From: Epiperipatus broadwayi
Lineage: Eukaryota; Onychophora; Udeonychophora; Euonychophora; Peripatidae
DNA: 64,000 nucleotides
Assembly (NCBI GenBank): GCA_028023455.1
Contig: JAQFVV010012420.1
Span: 8,757,194 to 8,821,193 of the forward strand
Direction: 5' to 3'
The notes under the pieces were generated by a model that saw only the letters and a list, made by a program, of their open reading frames with translations, was not told where the DNA came from and did not search any database. Of the stretch, positions 13,183 through 23,453 are shown piece after piece (positions within the stretch are counted from its first letter, which is position 1; each line of letters opens with the position of its first letter). The position numbers were made by a program, and so were the translations under genes.

Positions 13183-13193
13183 GGAGAGGGGGG
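13183..13193 (+). promoter_or_regulatory. Polypurine tract of LTR element 1
   Basis: GGAGAGGGGGG lies 3 bases (TAT) before the 3' LTR start. This is the expected primer for plus-strand DNA synthesis. Because TAT also precedes the 5' LTR, the LTR might start 3 bases earlier than annotated. Confidence 0.88.
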
Positions 13194-13196
13194 TAT

Positions 13197-15783
13197 TGTG
13201 CCAGGCATTATCAAATGGCCTTGCACAAAGTCTGTATTAAGCACAACAAATATAAAAATGTGCTAGATTAATAATGGAAGTTCGGTCTGAGCAATGGAAT
13301 ACACACACACACAAATTTAAATATTGTACACGTATAATAAACTCATGTATGTTTTTTATTTTTGTTTTTCCTTTTTGTATATTTTTTATGATATGTCATT
13401 ATATATATTTGTTGTTTTTTTTATTTTCCAACATACTTGTATTTTTTTTTTAATTACTTTTCTAAAGATTGTAATTTTATTCCATAAGCAAATAATGTTA
13501 ATTGCTTTTGCAAAAATCTGATCAAAAGCAAAATGTTTTGATAAGGCTATAATTAAACTGTTATCTTTTTAAAAATTCTTTTGAATTGATTTTGTAAGCA
13601 AGTGGTCTAGGTTATTGAAGATGGAAGTCATTATATTAAATCCTAAAATGTAAAATTTAATCGGAAAAATTGTAAGCAATGTTATAATCTAAGTGATAAG
13701 CTAAATTAAAAGGATTGGCTGATTCATACTTCTCACAGGGCTATCTGTATTGGTTCTGATGGGTGATTTTGATAAGTTAGTCAGTGCTGGGAGATTCATT
13801 CTTTCTTTGGCATTCAAGTCGTTCACTACTTTGGCTCCAGAGATTTTCAATCATCTAGCAACTTAGAGATAAATTTATGGACTAGACCGCTGCTGACATT
13901 TTCTAAGAAATCCATTATATAGTTCTTTTAAGAACTCTTGATTTCTTAAGAATTTAATAAACTAGTCAAGATAGAAAATGAACATTTGATAAAATTTATT
14001 ATCATATACAAACAGAGGAAAATATGAAGCAATCTACCCAGTGAGTCCAGTAAAATGACCATGGGGTAGACAACTAGTCTGTCCCAAGCCACCAAGATGT
14101 GACCACACCAATTCCAGCCACCCACGATGATGACAAACGCCGCCTTGCTAAATGGATGAAATCCTCACCACACAGCCAGTTAACTTGAAGCCCACTCAAG
14201 AGCCCAGAGGAGAAGAATGAAGACGCAGATATAAGTTTATTTTAAGATATTTATTAATATTGAGATGATTAAATATATTATTTTTTTGTTATTATTATCA
14301 ATCATTTAAAAAAGAGAAAGAATCTCCCACATATGTATATGAATTTGCGGTTATTACGGGCATAAATGATAAAGCTTTTACTTAAATCCTTTGAGTCAAT
14401 TTTTCTATTTCAAATTCTAGTATTTTCAACAAAGATTGCAATGAGATTCTTTTTTTTTTTTTGGTGCTATTCATTTTCCTCTTGTTGTTACTCCTGGAAT
14501 TCGTCATATATGGATATACATGTATGTATATGCATACATACGCTTATAATATTCGGTAAATACGATATCTCATGCTGAATATCTAAAAAATGTATTTAAC
14601 CGTATATCCTTTTTAAGTTATTTTTTTTGTTACTGCTGCACCTTATGATGAGTGCAAGAAGGGATTGATCTATTATAGATTCCCTGTAAGCAAGTACTCT
14701 AATAACTTTATATTTAAAGTAATAGTAAGTGTATAATTGTGATGCGCGTATATACATGTACAGGAATTTATCTATAGCAAGAGGGAAATAGATACAGTAC
14801 CTTATGGTGAGTACGATATAGTATCTGAGCCAATGCAACCTTGTTGACTTGTTGAAAAATACGAAATGATTGAAATATCTCATAATGCAAATATACATAT
14901 GCATAGTTTTTATTATTATTATTGCTATCAAATAAAAGGGTTTTAAAGCACTGAGTAAAAGCGCATGCCTGTATGACCGAAAATCTCATATCTGTATATC
15001 AAATCACACAAAGTAAAATTTATTTCTATTGGGTAAAAGGAGCTCAGACCACTTCCATTACTTATAAACATTGTAAATAGCTTTATGGATTTATTATTTT
15101 CTTATTTAAAATTGTATTTATCTATTTCAACACCGCGAATATATATATGGGTTTGTGATAATTAATTATTTAGTATTTTTGTTATTATATCATCATTAGT
15201 ATGAAACGGTGGTGGGTATTTGGGATTAAATAAATATTTAATCATAATATTAAATTTGTTTCGTTTTCATATTATTATTTATATTGATCAAAATGTATTC
15301 TTTCCTTATCAACCATGTACAGGTAATAATCATTTAACTTACCCATTTGAAGACCCTAGATTGTAGAGTGACTGAGCTAGCCACAAAGGGATATCGCTCT
15401 ACCGGGGTGTTAAATCTTATTCTTATGCTCCACTGAACATATGGTATTGCACCTCCTTCTAGGAGGGTGAAAAATTCATTTTTTTGATTCTTTTCTAGAA
15501 GTGGCGCGCAAAAGTCTATTTTGTAAATAGATTTTTCAAAGGTGTGTACTTGCCATAGTTCTAAATATGCAGGCATTCAAATAATATATCAACTAAAGGG
15601 TGTTTTTAACTGGAAGAGTCCTGTCAATCCACTCTTTCTATCAATTTAGCTGGAAGTACCAATATACATGAGTACAGACAATCGGCTAGATTGATATCCA
15701 TTTCTTTACCTGTTGAATCTTGGTCACTTCATGCTCAGTGCAAGATTAGGAAAAGAATTTCGCAGGGAGTATGGACCGGTATA
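13197..15783 (+). repeat. 3' LTR of element 1
   Basis: Near-identical copy of 7326-9952, about 40 bp shorter because of two gaps: one in the G/C-rich block near 14074, and one near 14264. Runs into an (AT)n tract at 15784-15803. Confidence 0.9.
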
Positions 15784-17239
15784 ATATATATATATATATA
15801 TATAAGTAAAGGAGAGATGTAATTAATGAACACACATTCAGATATATGTAATATATCCAAGATATGTGTCAAATCATGCTTAAATATAGGAAACAAAATT
15901 ATTTCATTAAACTGTGTATAAGCATGTAAATAGCTAGTTACTATATCAATATATGAATAAAGTCAACAACACCCTCATCACTATACATTATTTTATTCCA
16001 AAATTGAAATTTGTGATATGATTTTGGAGATGTAATATTAGTTCCTTACACTTACAAATATTCTGATATATAATATTAAAACACATTTCTAATTTGAACA
16101 TTATATTCTACCATGGCCATATATGGGAGAAGAGCAGATATTATAATTATTCCAATGTTACATGAGAAATTTCTAATTTCAGGGTAAAATGATGAGGTAG
16201 TTATTTGCTTTTTTATGTATTAATGTGGATAACTAACTATTATTTCAATTACATGCTTGTGTACAGATTTAATAAGTTTTATTGCTTATTTATTGATGTT
16301 GTTAGAAATAAAGAGTAAGTCTGTAAGTTAATAGTTACAAAGTAAATACTAAAAAAAAATATCTAGTATTACAATTGTAATTTGTTTAATATAAGAAATG
16401 TAATTTTTTTACATTAAGAGATTCTTAAATTATTTTATTCACTATTTTCTTTCTGATAATCATAAAGTTTCTGATCATCTTAAAAAAATTTGCATAGTTC
16501 AGTAGCAACTACAAATTATGGGAACCTAGTTTAAACCGCAGTGTTAACAATGTTTTCAAGCACCCAGTTATTTTATAAGGTAACGATTGCTCAATCTACA
16601 AAACTAATAAAGTAATATCTGGCCTGAGGGACCCAGAATGATATTACACTCTCTCTTATGATCTTCTTGATCACCTAAATTAAATAAATAAATTAAGCCT
16701 ATGGGCCATTTTTATGCAATGAATGAATGGCTTATATATTCTGCCACCATTTTACAAAGAACTTTATCCATAAGTAATGATTAATATTCTTCTAGATATT
16801 GTACAAAAATCATACAATTTTATACTAATAAATAGTCACCTCACATTATATTAATAAAGTTTTAACAGTATTTTTTATTATTTTGTCTATCTACTTTGTA
16901 CATATGTTAAACCAATTAATTATACCAGTTTACAAGTAAATCACTAACCAAAATTAAAATTACAAATCGACTACCAAGCTGCTTTAAAAAGTAACAAAAC
17001 AATCATTAAAATCGAAATATAAGTGACACCTACATATTTGATAATGAAAATTAACAAAATTATTAGAAATAAATAATGAAAGGCAGATTTTATATAAACT
17101 TATTTCTTTCTATATCATAACTTATTAATTTGTATTGGTTGATAATACAATTTTTCTTTTGAAATTTTTTTCATCATTTTCAAATCCTATACAATTAAGC
17201 TCCAGATATATTTTTAGAATTTCTGTATTTCAAATATTA
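15784..17239. other. AT-rich non-coding DNA, nothing recognised
   Basis: An (AT)n tract at 15784-15803, then sequence without ORFs or recognisable repeats. Confidence 0.5.
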
Positions 17240-17700
17240 CACATTAAGCCTGCATCCTGTCCATCCCTCTTCTATGCATTTAAATGGATAAAGTCCTATA
17301 TATGAGGAGTCAAATTGACTTGAGTTCAACATGGGCATAACAATAATATTGGCATCAGCATGGAATTTGGGCATTCCATAATCAGATTTTCAATGGTATG
17401 GATGGCTGAAGAGTTGGTGTTGAAGTAGATTGAAGCCTGTTCATTAAAATATGAAGATTTGCTCTCTTAATATAAACTGAACACTGATTATATATATGTG
17501 TGTGTAAGGGAGAGATGATGATCTGGACCAACTGATGAATGCTGGTTCAGCATGAAATATGTACATTAGTGATTATTTATCTTTTTTACATGTGTGTGAT
17601 CATGTGTATCAGTGGTATAAGATAGTGTAGATAGTTGAAGGGTGCTTGAAAGTATGTGTTCAAATCCCATATATTTACATTTTATATATAGATAAATACA
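17240..17700 (+). mobile_element. Family A hammerhead repeat, plus strand
   Basis: A unit of about 460 bp homologous to the units at 20620-21060, 50449-51180 and 51190-52160. From the left it shows a body (CCATCCCTCTTCTATGCATT onward), a short AT tract, a hammerhead motif (17525-17573), and then tRNA-like boxes: an A-box-like TGTATCAGTGG at 17605-17615 and a B box GTTCAAATCCC at 17658-17668. Start-to-start spacing of the boxes is 53 bp, normal for an internal Pol III promoter. No protein is encoded. It fits a SINE-like ribozyme repeat, comparable in design to schistosome Sm-alpha (established for that family; the analogy here is inference). Confidence 0.7.
17525..17573 (+). ncRNA. Hammerhead ribozyme motif, type I (family A copy 1)
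   Basis: Core box CTGATGA (17532-17538), stem II ATGCTG/CAGCAT with a GTT loop, and then the second core box GAAA (17554-17557). Stem III is a short AT-rich hairpin (ATATGTAC), and stem I is GGACCAA against TTAGTGATT with one mismatch. The catalytic core is intact. The base at the 16.1 position looks changed to C, so activity may be reduced. Confidence 0.72.
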
Positions 17701-17974
17701 TTATAATAATAAATTATTACATTTTTATTTACCATTGTCAAACTCACTCCACTCAAAACTTTGACACCATCCATCTCAGATAAATACAATAGTGATTATT
17801 ACTAATCATTTTCTAAACTAGAGATTATCTCTAGCACAGCTATAAACTTTAAACCTCACATGTAGTTATTCACCTTTCCCATGTGTAATATCTTTATAGA
17901 TATATTAAACAACCTCGGTACTTCCCCATTCTTTTTTAAATTCATATAAATAAAGATACAATAAAAGACAAATG

Positions 17975-18022
17975 ACTCCCAAGATGCATTTTGTGCTGAA
18001 TCCGCACTCATCAGTTGGCCCA
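17975..18022 (-). ncRNA. Hammerhead ribozyme motif, type I (family A copy 2)
   Basis: On the minus strand: CTGATGA (18014-18008), stem II GTGC/GCAC, stem III ATGCAT, and a C at the cleavage position (17983). Stem I is GGCCAA/TTGG. The second core box reads AAAA instead of GAAA, an expected loss-of-activity change. Confidence 0.65.
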
Positions 18023-18064
18023 GATCACTAATTCCCATATATATGTCTATTATGTGAAATGAAC

Positions 18065-18117
18065 TGGTCTAACTGATGAGGGTTAGTGCTAGTTCAGCAT
18101 GAAATGCATCTCAGGTC
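18065..18117 (+). ncRNA. Hammerhead ribozyme motif, type I (family A copy 3)
   Basis: CTGATGA (18073-18079), stem II TGCT/AGCA, GAAA (18101-18104), stem III ATGCAT, C at 18110 as the predicted cleavage base, and stem I GGTCTAA against TCAGGTC with a mismatch. Both core boxes are intact. Confidence 0.7.
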
Positions 18118-18409
18118 ATTTGCCTTTTATTGTATCTTTATTTATGTGAATTTAAAAAGACTGAGGAAGTATGGAAGTTGTTTAATATATCTACAATAAT
18201 AAGGTATAAAAATAACTGGGTTTTTTTAATTAATTTAAGGAATATTATATAATGAATATAATAAAAATATTTATTTACTAAACACACATTTGTATATGTA
18301 TATACATTTAATCAGCCATTCAAGCTATTGAGCGCTTTTACGAGTGTTAAATAATAAATGAGCACTTTCATTCCCAACACAAGATATAGTATTTAGGAAA
18401 GAATAAAAT

Positions 18410-19673
18410 AATATTCATCAAAATATAAAATCACAAACCAATTTTCTTTAAAAAACTTGTTTTTATTATTATGACTATATGAAATTAATATCAAGAGCAA
18501 CGTTTCGACTATTTACTTCCTTATAGTCTTTTTCAAGCCACTAAAATATAAAAAATAATAAAACAAATAAAATAAAACATAATACAATCATTAAACTCTA
18601 CATATATTTCAAATCTTCTCAATACAAAAACATAAATTTAATATAAAACTTTAGAACATTACCTTCCTCTATTTAAAACAACCTACAATTTAAACTTCTA
18701 TTTAAAACACTCTGTTTAAATTATATTTAGATAAAATATCTCAAAAACCAGTCCCATCACCCACAACAATCAATTAGTTTTTTTCTTTTATTCCTATATT
18801 GTTTAAATTCCCTACTATAAAAATTTTTTTCTTTTTTTAAAAACTTACTTTATAATTAACTATTGTTTCTAAAAGTTCTATTTTTTTTTTTTTGTAAATA
18901 ATGTGACTAGTTTTTATTTTTTATAAAATCAATTAGTTTTTTATTCATATATGGTTTAAATTCCTTAATATAAAAATTTTCCTTTAAAAATCTTTCTTTA
19001 TAATTAATTACTAATTATAAAGAAAGATTTTTAAAGGAAAATTTTTATATTAAGGAATTTAAACCATATATGAATAAAAAACTAATTGATTTTATAAAAA
19101 ATAAAAACTAGTCACATTATTTACAAAAAAAAAAAAAAAAAATAGAACTTTTAGAAACAATAGTTAATTATAAAGTAAGTTTTAAAAAAAGAAAAAAATT
19201 TTTATAGTAGGGAATTTAAACAATATAGGAATAAAAGAAAAAAAAACTAATTGATTGTTGTGGGTGATGGGACTGGTTTTTGAGATATTTTATCTAAATA
19301 TAATTTAAACAGAGTGTTTTAAATAGAAGTTTAAATTGTAGGTTGTTTTAAATAGAGGAAGGTAATGTTCTAATGTTTTATATTAAATTTATGTTTTTGT
19401 ATTGAGAAGATTTGAAATATATGTAGAGTTTAATGATTGTATTATGTTTTATTTTATTTGTTTTATTATTTTTTATATTTTAGTGGCTTGAAAAAGACTA
19501 TAAGGAAGTAAATAGTCGAAACGTTGCTCTTGATATTAATTTCATATAGTCATAATAATAAAAACAAGTTTTTTAAAGAAAATTGGTTTGTGATTTTATA
19601 TTTTGATGAATATTGTTTATACTGACTATTTTTTAAAAGAAAGAAGAAGTTCAAGATTAAAGGTTATGCTATT
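18410..19673. mobile_element. Penelope-like head-to-head hairpin retroelement
   Basis: Two inverted copies (18410-19006 and 19012-19614) are joined by a 5-base loop. They form a nearly perfect hairpin with arms of about 600 bp. The plus copy extends 59 bases further right. A 12-bp direct repeat, AAAGAATAAAAT, flanks the insert at 18398-18409 and 19674-19685. It interrupts the left arm of the foldback, so it is a real later insertion. From the centre outwards each copy encodes a C-terminal GIY-YIG-like peptide, and then a 3' region with a conserved stem motif ending in GAAACG. 5' truncation and head-to-head joining are known habits of Penelope-like elements. Confidence 0.7.
19013..19111 (+). 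pseudogene. GIY-YIG endonuclease C-terminal fragment (Penelope-like)
   Basis: The 32-codon open stretch reads NYKERFLKENFYIKEFKPYM and on to a TAG stop. The pattern R-x(3)-E-x-F/Y-YI-x(3)-KP-x-(L/M)N is the usual C-terminal signature of GIY-YIG nuclease domains, and the fragment aligns with 59238-59065 (minus). The mirror-image copy lies on the other arm, about 19011-18907 (minus). A decayed direct duplicate of the segment follows near 19163-19255. The GIY-YIG core and the reverse transcriptase are missing. The family call rests on this short stretch plus element structure. Confidence 0.55.
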
Positions 19674-20305
19674 AAAGAATAAAATGAATCCATTTATTCT
19701 ATCCAACCCAAATGCTTATATATGGGCAAATCTTAAGTACTGTAAGTGAAAGCGTGAGGATAGACCACTCACTTTAAACCACTGTTTACAATATCTGAAT
19801 GAATGACATAGACGAAATTATCTAGAATTTACTAGACGTCACTCACAAATGAAACTTTAAACATATGTAAATAAACATTTATTTTAGTGCTGTTTATTTA
19901 CATATGTTTAAAGTTTCATTTGTGAGTGACGTCTAGTAAATTCTAGATAATTTTGTCAACGTCATTCATTCAGATATTGTAAACAGTGGTTTAAAGTGAG
20001 TGGTCTATCCTCACGCTTTCACTTACAGTACTTAAGATTTGCCCATATAGAAGCATTTGTGTTGGATAGAATAAGTGGATTCATTTTATTCTTTCCTAAA
20101 TACTATATTTTGTGTTGGGAGTGAAAGTGCTCATTTATTATTTAACACTCGTAAAAGTGCACAATAGCTTGAATGGCTGGTTAAATGTATTACAGTTAGA
20201 AATAGTGCTAAAATGAATGTTTATTTACATATGTATATAATGGAATGAGTATTTAAAAATTTATAAAAATAAATTTATATATTTTATAGAACACAAAATG
20301 TATAC

Positions 20306-20336
<31 letters not shown>

Positions 20337-20344
20337 ACAACTCC

Positions 20345-20386
<42 letters not shown>
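20306..20386. repeat. Interrupted (AT)n microsatellite
   Basis: Two (AT)n tracts are separated by the short unique segment TTGTTACAACTCCCGG. Confidence 0.85.
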
Positions 20387-20388
<2 letters not shown>

Positions 20389-20619
20389 TTGCTAAATAGT
20401 ATAATTAAATTTAATCACGGCTCTGGGTGAATAAATATATAGTATAGATACAATACTGTTAGATATAAGTAAATAAATATATAATATGCCAAAATACTGT
20501 GAATATAGTCTGATTTTTTTTTTTACAGCAAAGAGACTGTAAACAATAACATGTAACAGCAAAGATAACACATGTAACTAATATATCCATTTTTATAACT
20601 ATTAATATATACGTATTAT

Positions 20620-21060
20620 AATGGATGGAGTGGTGTCAAAAAGATTGAATCTGGGGTGAAAATGGGGTGATGGAACAATCATCATCAACCTCATTTCAAA
20701 ATATAAATACAAATATCAATAATTTACAAAAGTATATATAATATATAGGGTATATGAGCACAGACTTTCACATGGCCCACTACTCTCCACTCTATCTCAT
20801 AATACTGATACACTTAAACACACATATGTTGAAAAGATAAATAATCACCAATATACATATTTCATGTTAAACCAGCAATCATCAGTTAGTCCAGATTACC
20901 ATCTCTACACATATATGCTATAAGTGTTCAGATATATATTAAGATAGCCAATCCTCATACTTTAATAGACAGGCTTCAATCTACTCCACACTCCAACTCT
21001 TCAACTGCCCATCCAATTGAAAATCTGATGATGGAAAGCTCAGAGGTCAAAGTATATATA
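20620..21060 (-). mobile_element. Family A hammerhead repeat, minus strand
   Basis: This is the reverse-complement counterpart of 17240-17700. It carries the same body near 20965-21060 (ending in ATTGAAAATCTGATGATGGA), the hammerhead at 20842-20895, and a decayed tRNA-like region near 20760-20815 in which the B box is no longer recognisable. Flanking sequence near 20621 also resembles that near 17744-17790 in reverse, suggesting an inverted duplication around the foldback nest. Confidence 0.68.
20842..20895 (-). ncRNA. Hammerhead ribozyme motif, type I (family A copy 4)
   Basis: On the minus strand: CTGATGA (20885-20879), stem II TTGCTGGTTTAACAT, GAAA, and stem III ATA-TG-TAT. The predicted cleavage base is A at 20852. 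Stem I is ACTAA against TTGGT, five pairs with one G-U. Both core boxes and all three stems can form, making this the best-preserved family A copy here. Confidence 0.75.
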
Positions 21061-22296
21061 TATAAGTAAGATATATTTAAGGGGAGCATGAGAACATAGA
21101 AAATCTATGAGAGATCAAAAGAGCAACTAAAAGCATAATTAACCATCAACCAGCATTATAAAATAAAAGTAATTATAAGTAATACTCAAAATCATGAATG
21201 ATCAACAATAAAATAAATCAGTACAATAAATCAACAGTCAATCTTGTGACTGGATTGGAAATAGGTCTTCTGTGGACCTTGAGCCTTTGCCATCTTAGGA
21301 AATTATTTAAACATAACTTTGATGCACCAACTTAGTGCTTATCCATTAGAATACACAATAATCAGAAAATCTAAACAATAATGCTGGGATATTAAAACAT
21401 GCTGATCATTATCAATGCTCTGGCACTTAGTACCATTATTGTATTGGCCAACTATAAACTTAATTTCTATTAAGACTAAATTAAAATAAAATATAGTGCA
21501 GGAGCTTTGAAGAATATAATCCTCACTCCAAAACCAAGACAATGTCATACTGGAATGCTCCTAAAGCACTAAATATATATCCCCATTTATATATTCATCT
21601 GTTATACTCGAATCTAGCTCAGAGAACCCAAGCTCTATTACTGTTATAGTGACCAAGAGATGATTTACATAATATTCTATAACTACTTACAATTAAGTCA
21701 CCAGAATAATTTTTACAATTGAATAAGTTTATTGGATAACAATAAAAAACAAAATTAAGGTCTTATAGGATAAGACTTCTGATTTTGAATAATATATAAT
21801 AATAAAAGTTATCACACCACAATTTACAAGATTACTACAAAATTCAAGTTATTACATTGATTTACAATGTCTCTCAATGAGTTTACATAAATGCATTTAT
21901 ATATTCTCACACAGATGCGCATTTTATAATATACAATAAAAACATTTCAATTAATATAAAATAATTATTAAAAAATGATTAAATTTTACATATGTGTTAA
22001 ACTTGACAAGCATTGATATTTGCAATACAATTGACAGATATATGCACACATACATGCGTGTGCATGAAATTTCTGAACATATTTAACTTGTTACATAAAA
22101 ATAATAAATGGTTAAATTTTTTAACTTATATTTTTAATAATACAAATACTTTATGCTAGATTTATTTAAACTGCATATCAGTGAAATATATTAATTTATT
22201 TACAAAACATATTTGAATTGTTATATAAAATACAATAAAAGATTTAAAATTTACATATACATGTATATACGAAGATTGACATTTACCTACTTTAAT
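21061..22296. other. AT-rich non-coding DNA, nothing recognised
   Basis: No ORF or repeat that I can assign. The 69-codon minus-strand ORF at 21339-21548 has no recognisable motif. Confidence 0.5.
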
Positions 22297-23200
22297 TTGT
22301 AAACAAGACATTTATTTTATATAGTGCGATGTTTTTTTTATAAACTGTAATACCAATAAGCTAATGCCCATGCACTTTGTAGATGTGACTATATAAATGA
22401 ATACTCCCACCTTTTCAAACACAAGATAAAGTCTTTGGAAAAAGATAGAATGAATCCACCTATCCTTTCAATCCAAACATATATATATGGGCAAATCTTA
22501 AGTGTTTGAAAATGAGAGCGTGAAGTTGTTAATTGATCACTTTAAATTACTTTTTTACTATGTGAATGAATGACACTTGTGAAATTTCTAGAATTTACGA
22601 TAAGTCATTCTTATTAAATTAAACATATGTAAACAAGACATTTATTTTATATAGCACGATGTTTTTTAATAAACTGTAATACCAATAAGCTAATGCACAT
22701 GTGCTTTGTAGATGTGACTATATAAATGAATACTCCCATGTTTTCAAACACAAGATAAAGTCTTTGGGAAAAGATAGAATGAATCCATCTATCCTTTTGA
22801 CCCAAATGTATATGTATGGGCAAATCTTAAGTTTTTGAAAATGAGAGTGTGAAGTTATTAATTGATCACTTTAAATTTCACAAGCATCATTCATTCACAT
22901 AGTAAAAAGGTAATATATATAATTATATACACAACCTTTCACTTCTTATAAAAAAAACATTGCACTATATAAAATAAATGTCTTGTTTACATATGTTTAA
23001 TTTAATAAGAATGACTTATCATAAATTCTAAAAATTTCACAAGTGTCATTCGTTCACATAGTAAAAAAGTAATTTAAAGTGATCAATTAACAACTTCATG
23101 CTCTCATTTTCAAACACTTAAGATTTTCTCATACATATACATTTGGGTTGAAAGGATAGATGGATTCATTCTATCTTTTCCCAAAGACTTTACTATTTTA
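22297..23200. mobile_element. Foldback element (family F2) with a tandemly duplicated arm
   Basis: Two direct units (starting near 22297 and 22628, period about 330 bp) are followed by an inverted unit (about 22955-23200). Shared landmarks are AAACATATGTAAACAAGACA, AATACCAATAAGCTAATGC, and CACAAGATAAAGTCTTTGG. It is related to the foldback at 18302-20194. No transposase is visible. Confidence 0.72.
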
Positions 23201-23332
23201 ATTTGTTACAATAATAAAGTCATCAAAATGTATATTTTTACAATTAAATTCTTTGTTGAAATTATATTATAACATTCACATATATTTTTTATGGTAAGTT
23301 TTACTTTGGTAGATATAGTTTCCTTTTTCTTT

Positions 23333-23453
23333 AAAATAAGTACTATCAGTCATTGGTGGCTTAGTGGTTAGCATAGCTGCCTTCCAAGAAGCTGGCCCGG
23401 GTTCACTTCCTGGTCAATGCATTTGACATTTGAAAACAAAATAAGTACTATCA
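23333..23453 (+). mobile_element. Retroposed tRNA-Gly copy with 16-bp target-site duplication
   Basis: AAAATAAGTACTATCA occurs at 23333-23348 and again at 23438-23453, exactly flanking an 89-bp insert that contains the tRNA-like sequence plus a short 3' tail (ATTTGACATTTGAAAAC). This is the signature of LINE-assisted insertion. It may be a truncated tRNA-derived SINE or a processed tRNA pseudogene. Confidence 0.82.
23350..23420 (+). pseudogene. tRNA-Gly (UCC) pseudogene
   Basis: The sequence folds as a tRNA: an A box in TGGCTTAGTGG, an anticodon loop CTTCCAA (anticodon TCC), and a T arm CCGGG/CCTGG. The acceptor stem pairs at six of seven positions, counting one G-T wobble. The anticodon stem has a mismatch (CTGC/GAAG) and the T loop reads TTCACTT, losing the conserved A at position 58, so it is unlikely to be functional. 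Confidence 0.8.

Larger units (their letters stand above)
7326..15783 (+). mobile_element. LTR retrotransposon with gag but no pol (LTR element 1)
   Basis: Two direct repeats of about 2.6 kb (7326-9952 and 13197-15783) enclose a 3.2-kb internal region with a primer-binding site, a long leader, a gag ORF and a polypurine tract next to the 3' LTR. LTR ends are TGTGCC and GGTATA, an imperfect short inverted repeat. Insertion was into an (AT)n tract; ATAT abuts both ends and may be the target duplication. The LTRs are nearly identical: few substitutions, and two gaps of about 20 bp in the 3' copy. The insertion is therefore young. No protease, RT, RNase H or integrase is visible, and about 750 bp between gag and the 3' LTR cannot hold them. 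It must be mobilised in trans. Confidence 0.9.
17873..18215. mobile_element. Head-to-head pair of hammerhead repeats (family A variant)
   Basis: The minus-strand segment 18030-17885 and the plus-strand segment 18060-18215 are inverted copies of one another. Each begins with a hammerhead motif and continues into a shared tail that includes TTTTATTGTATCTTTATTTA. This tail differs from the standard family A unit, so it is a distinct subfamily or a chimera sharing the ribozyme. About 40 bp separate the copies. Confidence 0.65.
18302..20194. mobile_element. Foldback element (family F2), interrupted by a hairpin insertion
   Basis: Outer arms (TACATTTAATCAGCCATTCA near 18306; reverse complement ending near 20190) and the inner arms at 19686-20096 form one long inverted repeat centred near 19890. 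The left arm is split by 18410-19673. Removing that insert restores an almost continuous foldback of about 620 bp. No transposase is encoded. It is related to 22297-23200, sharing GGGCAAATCTTAAGT and TAAACATATGTAAA. It may be a MITE-like non-autonomous DNA element. Confidence 0.75.
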
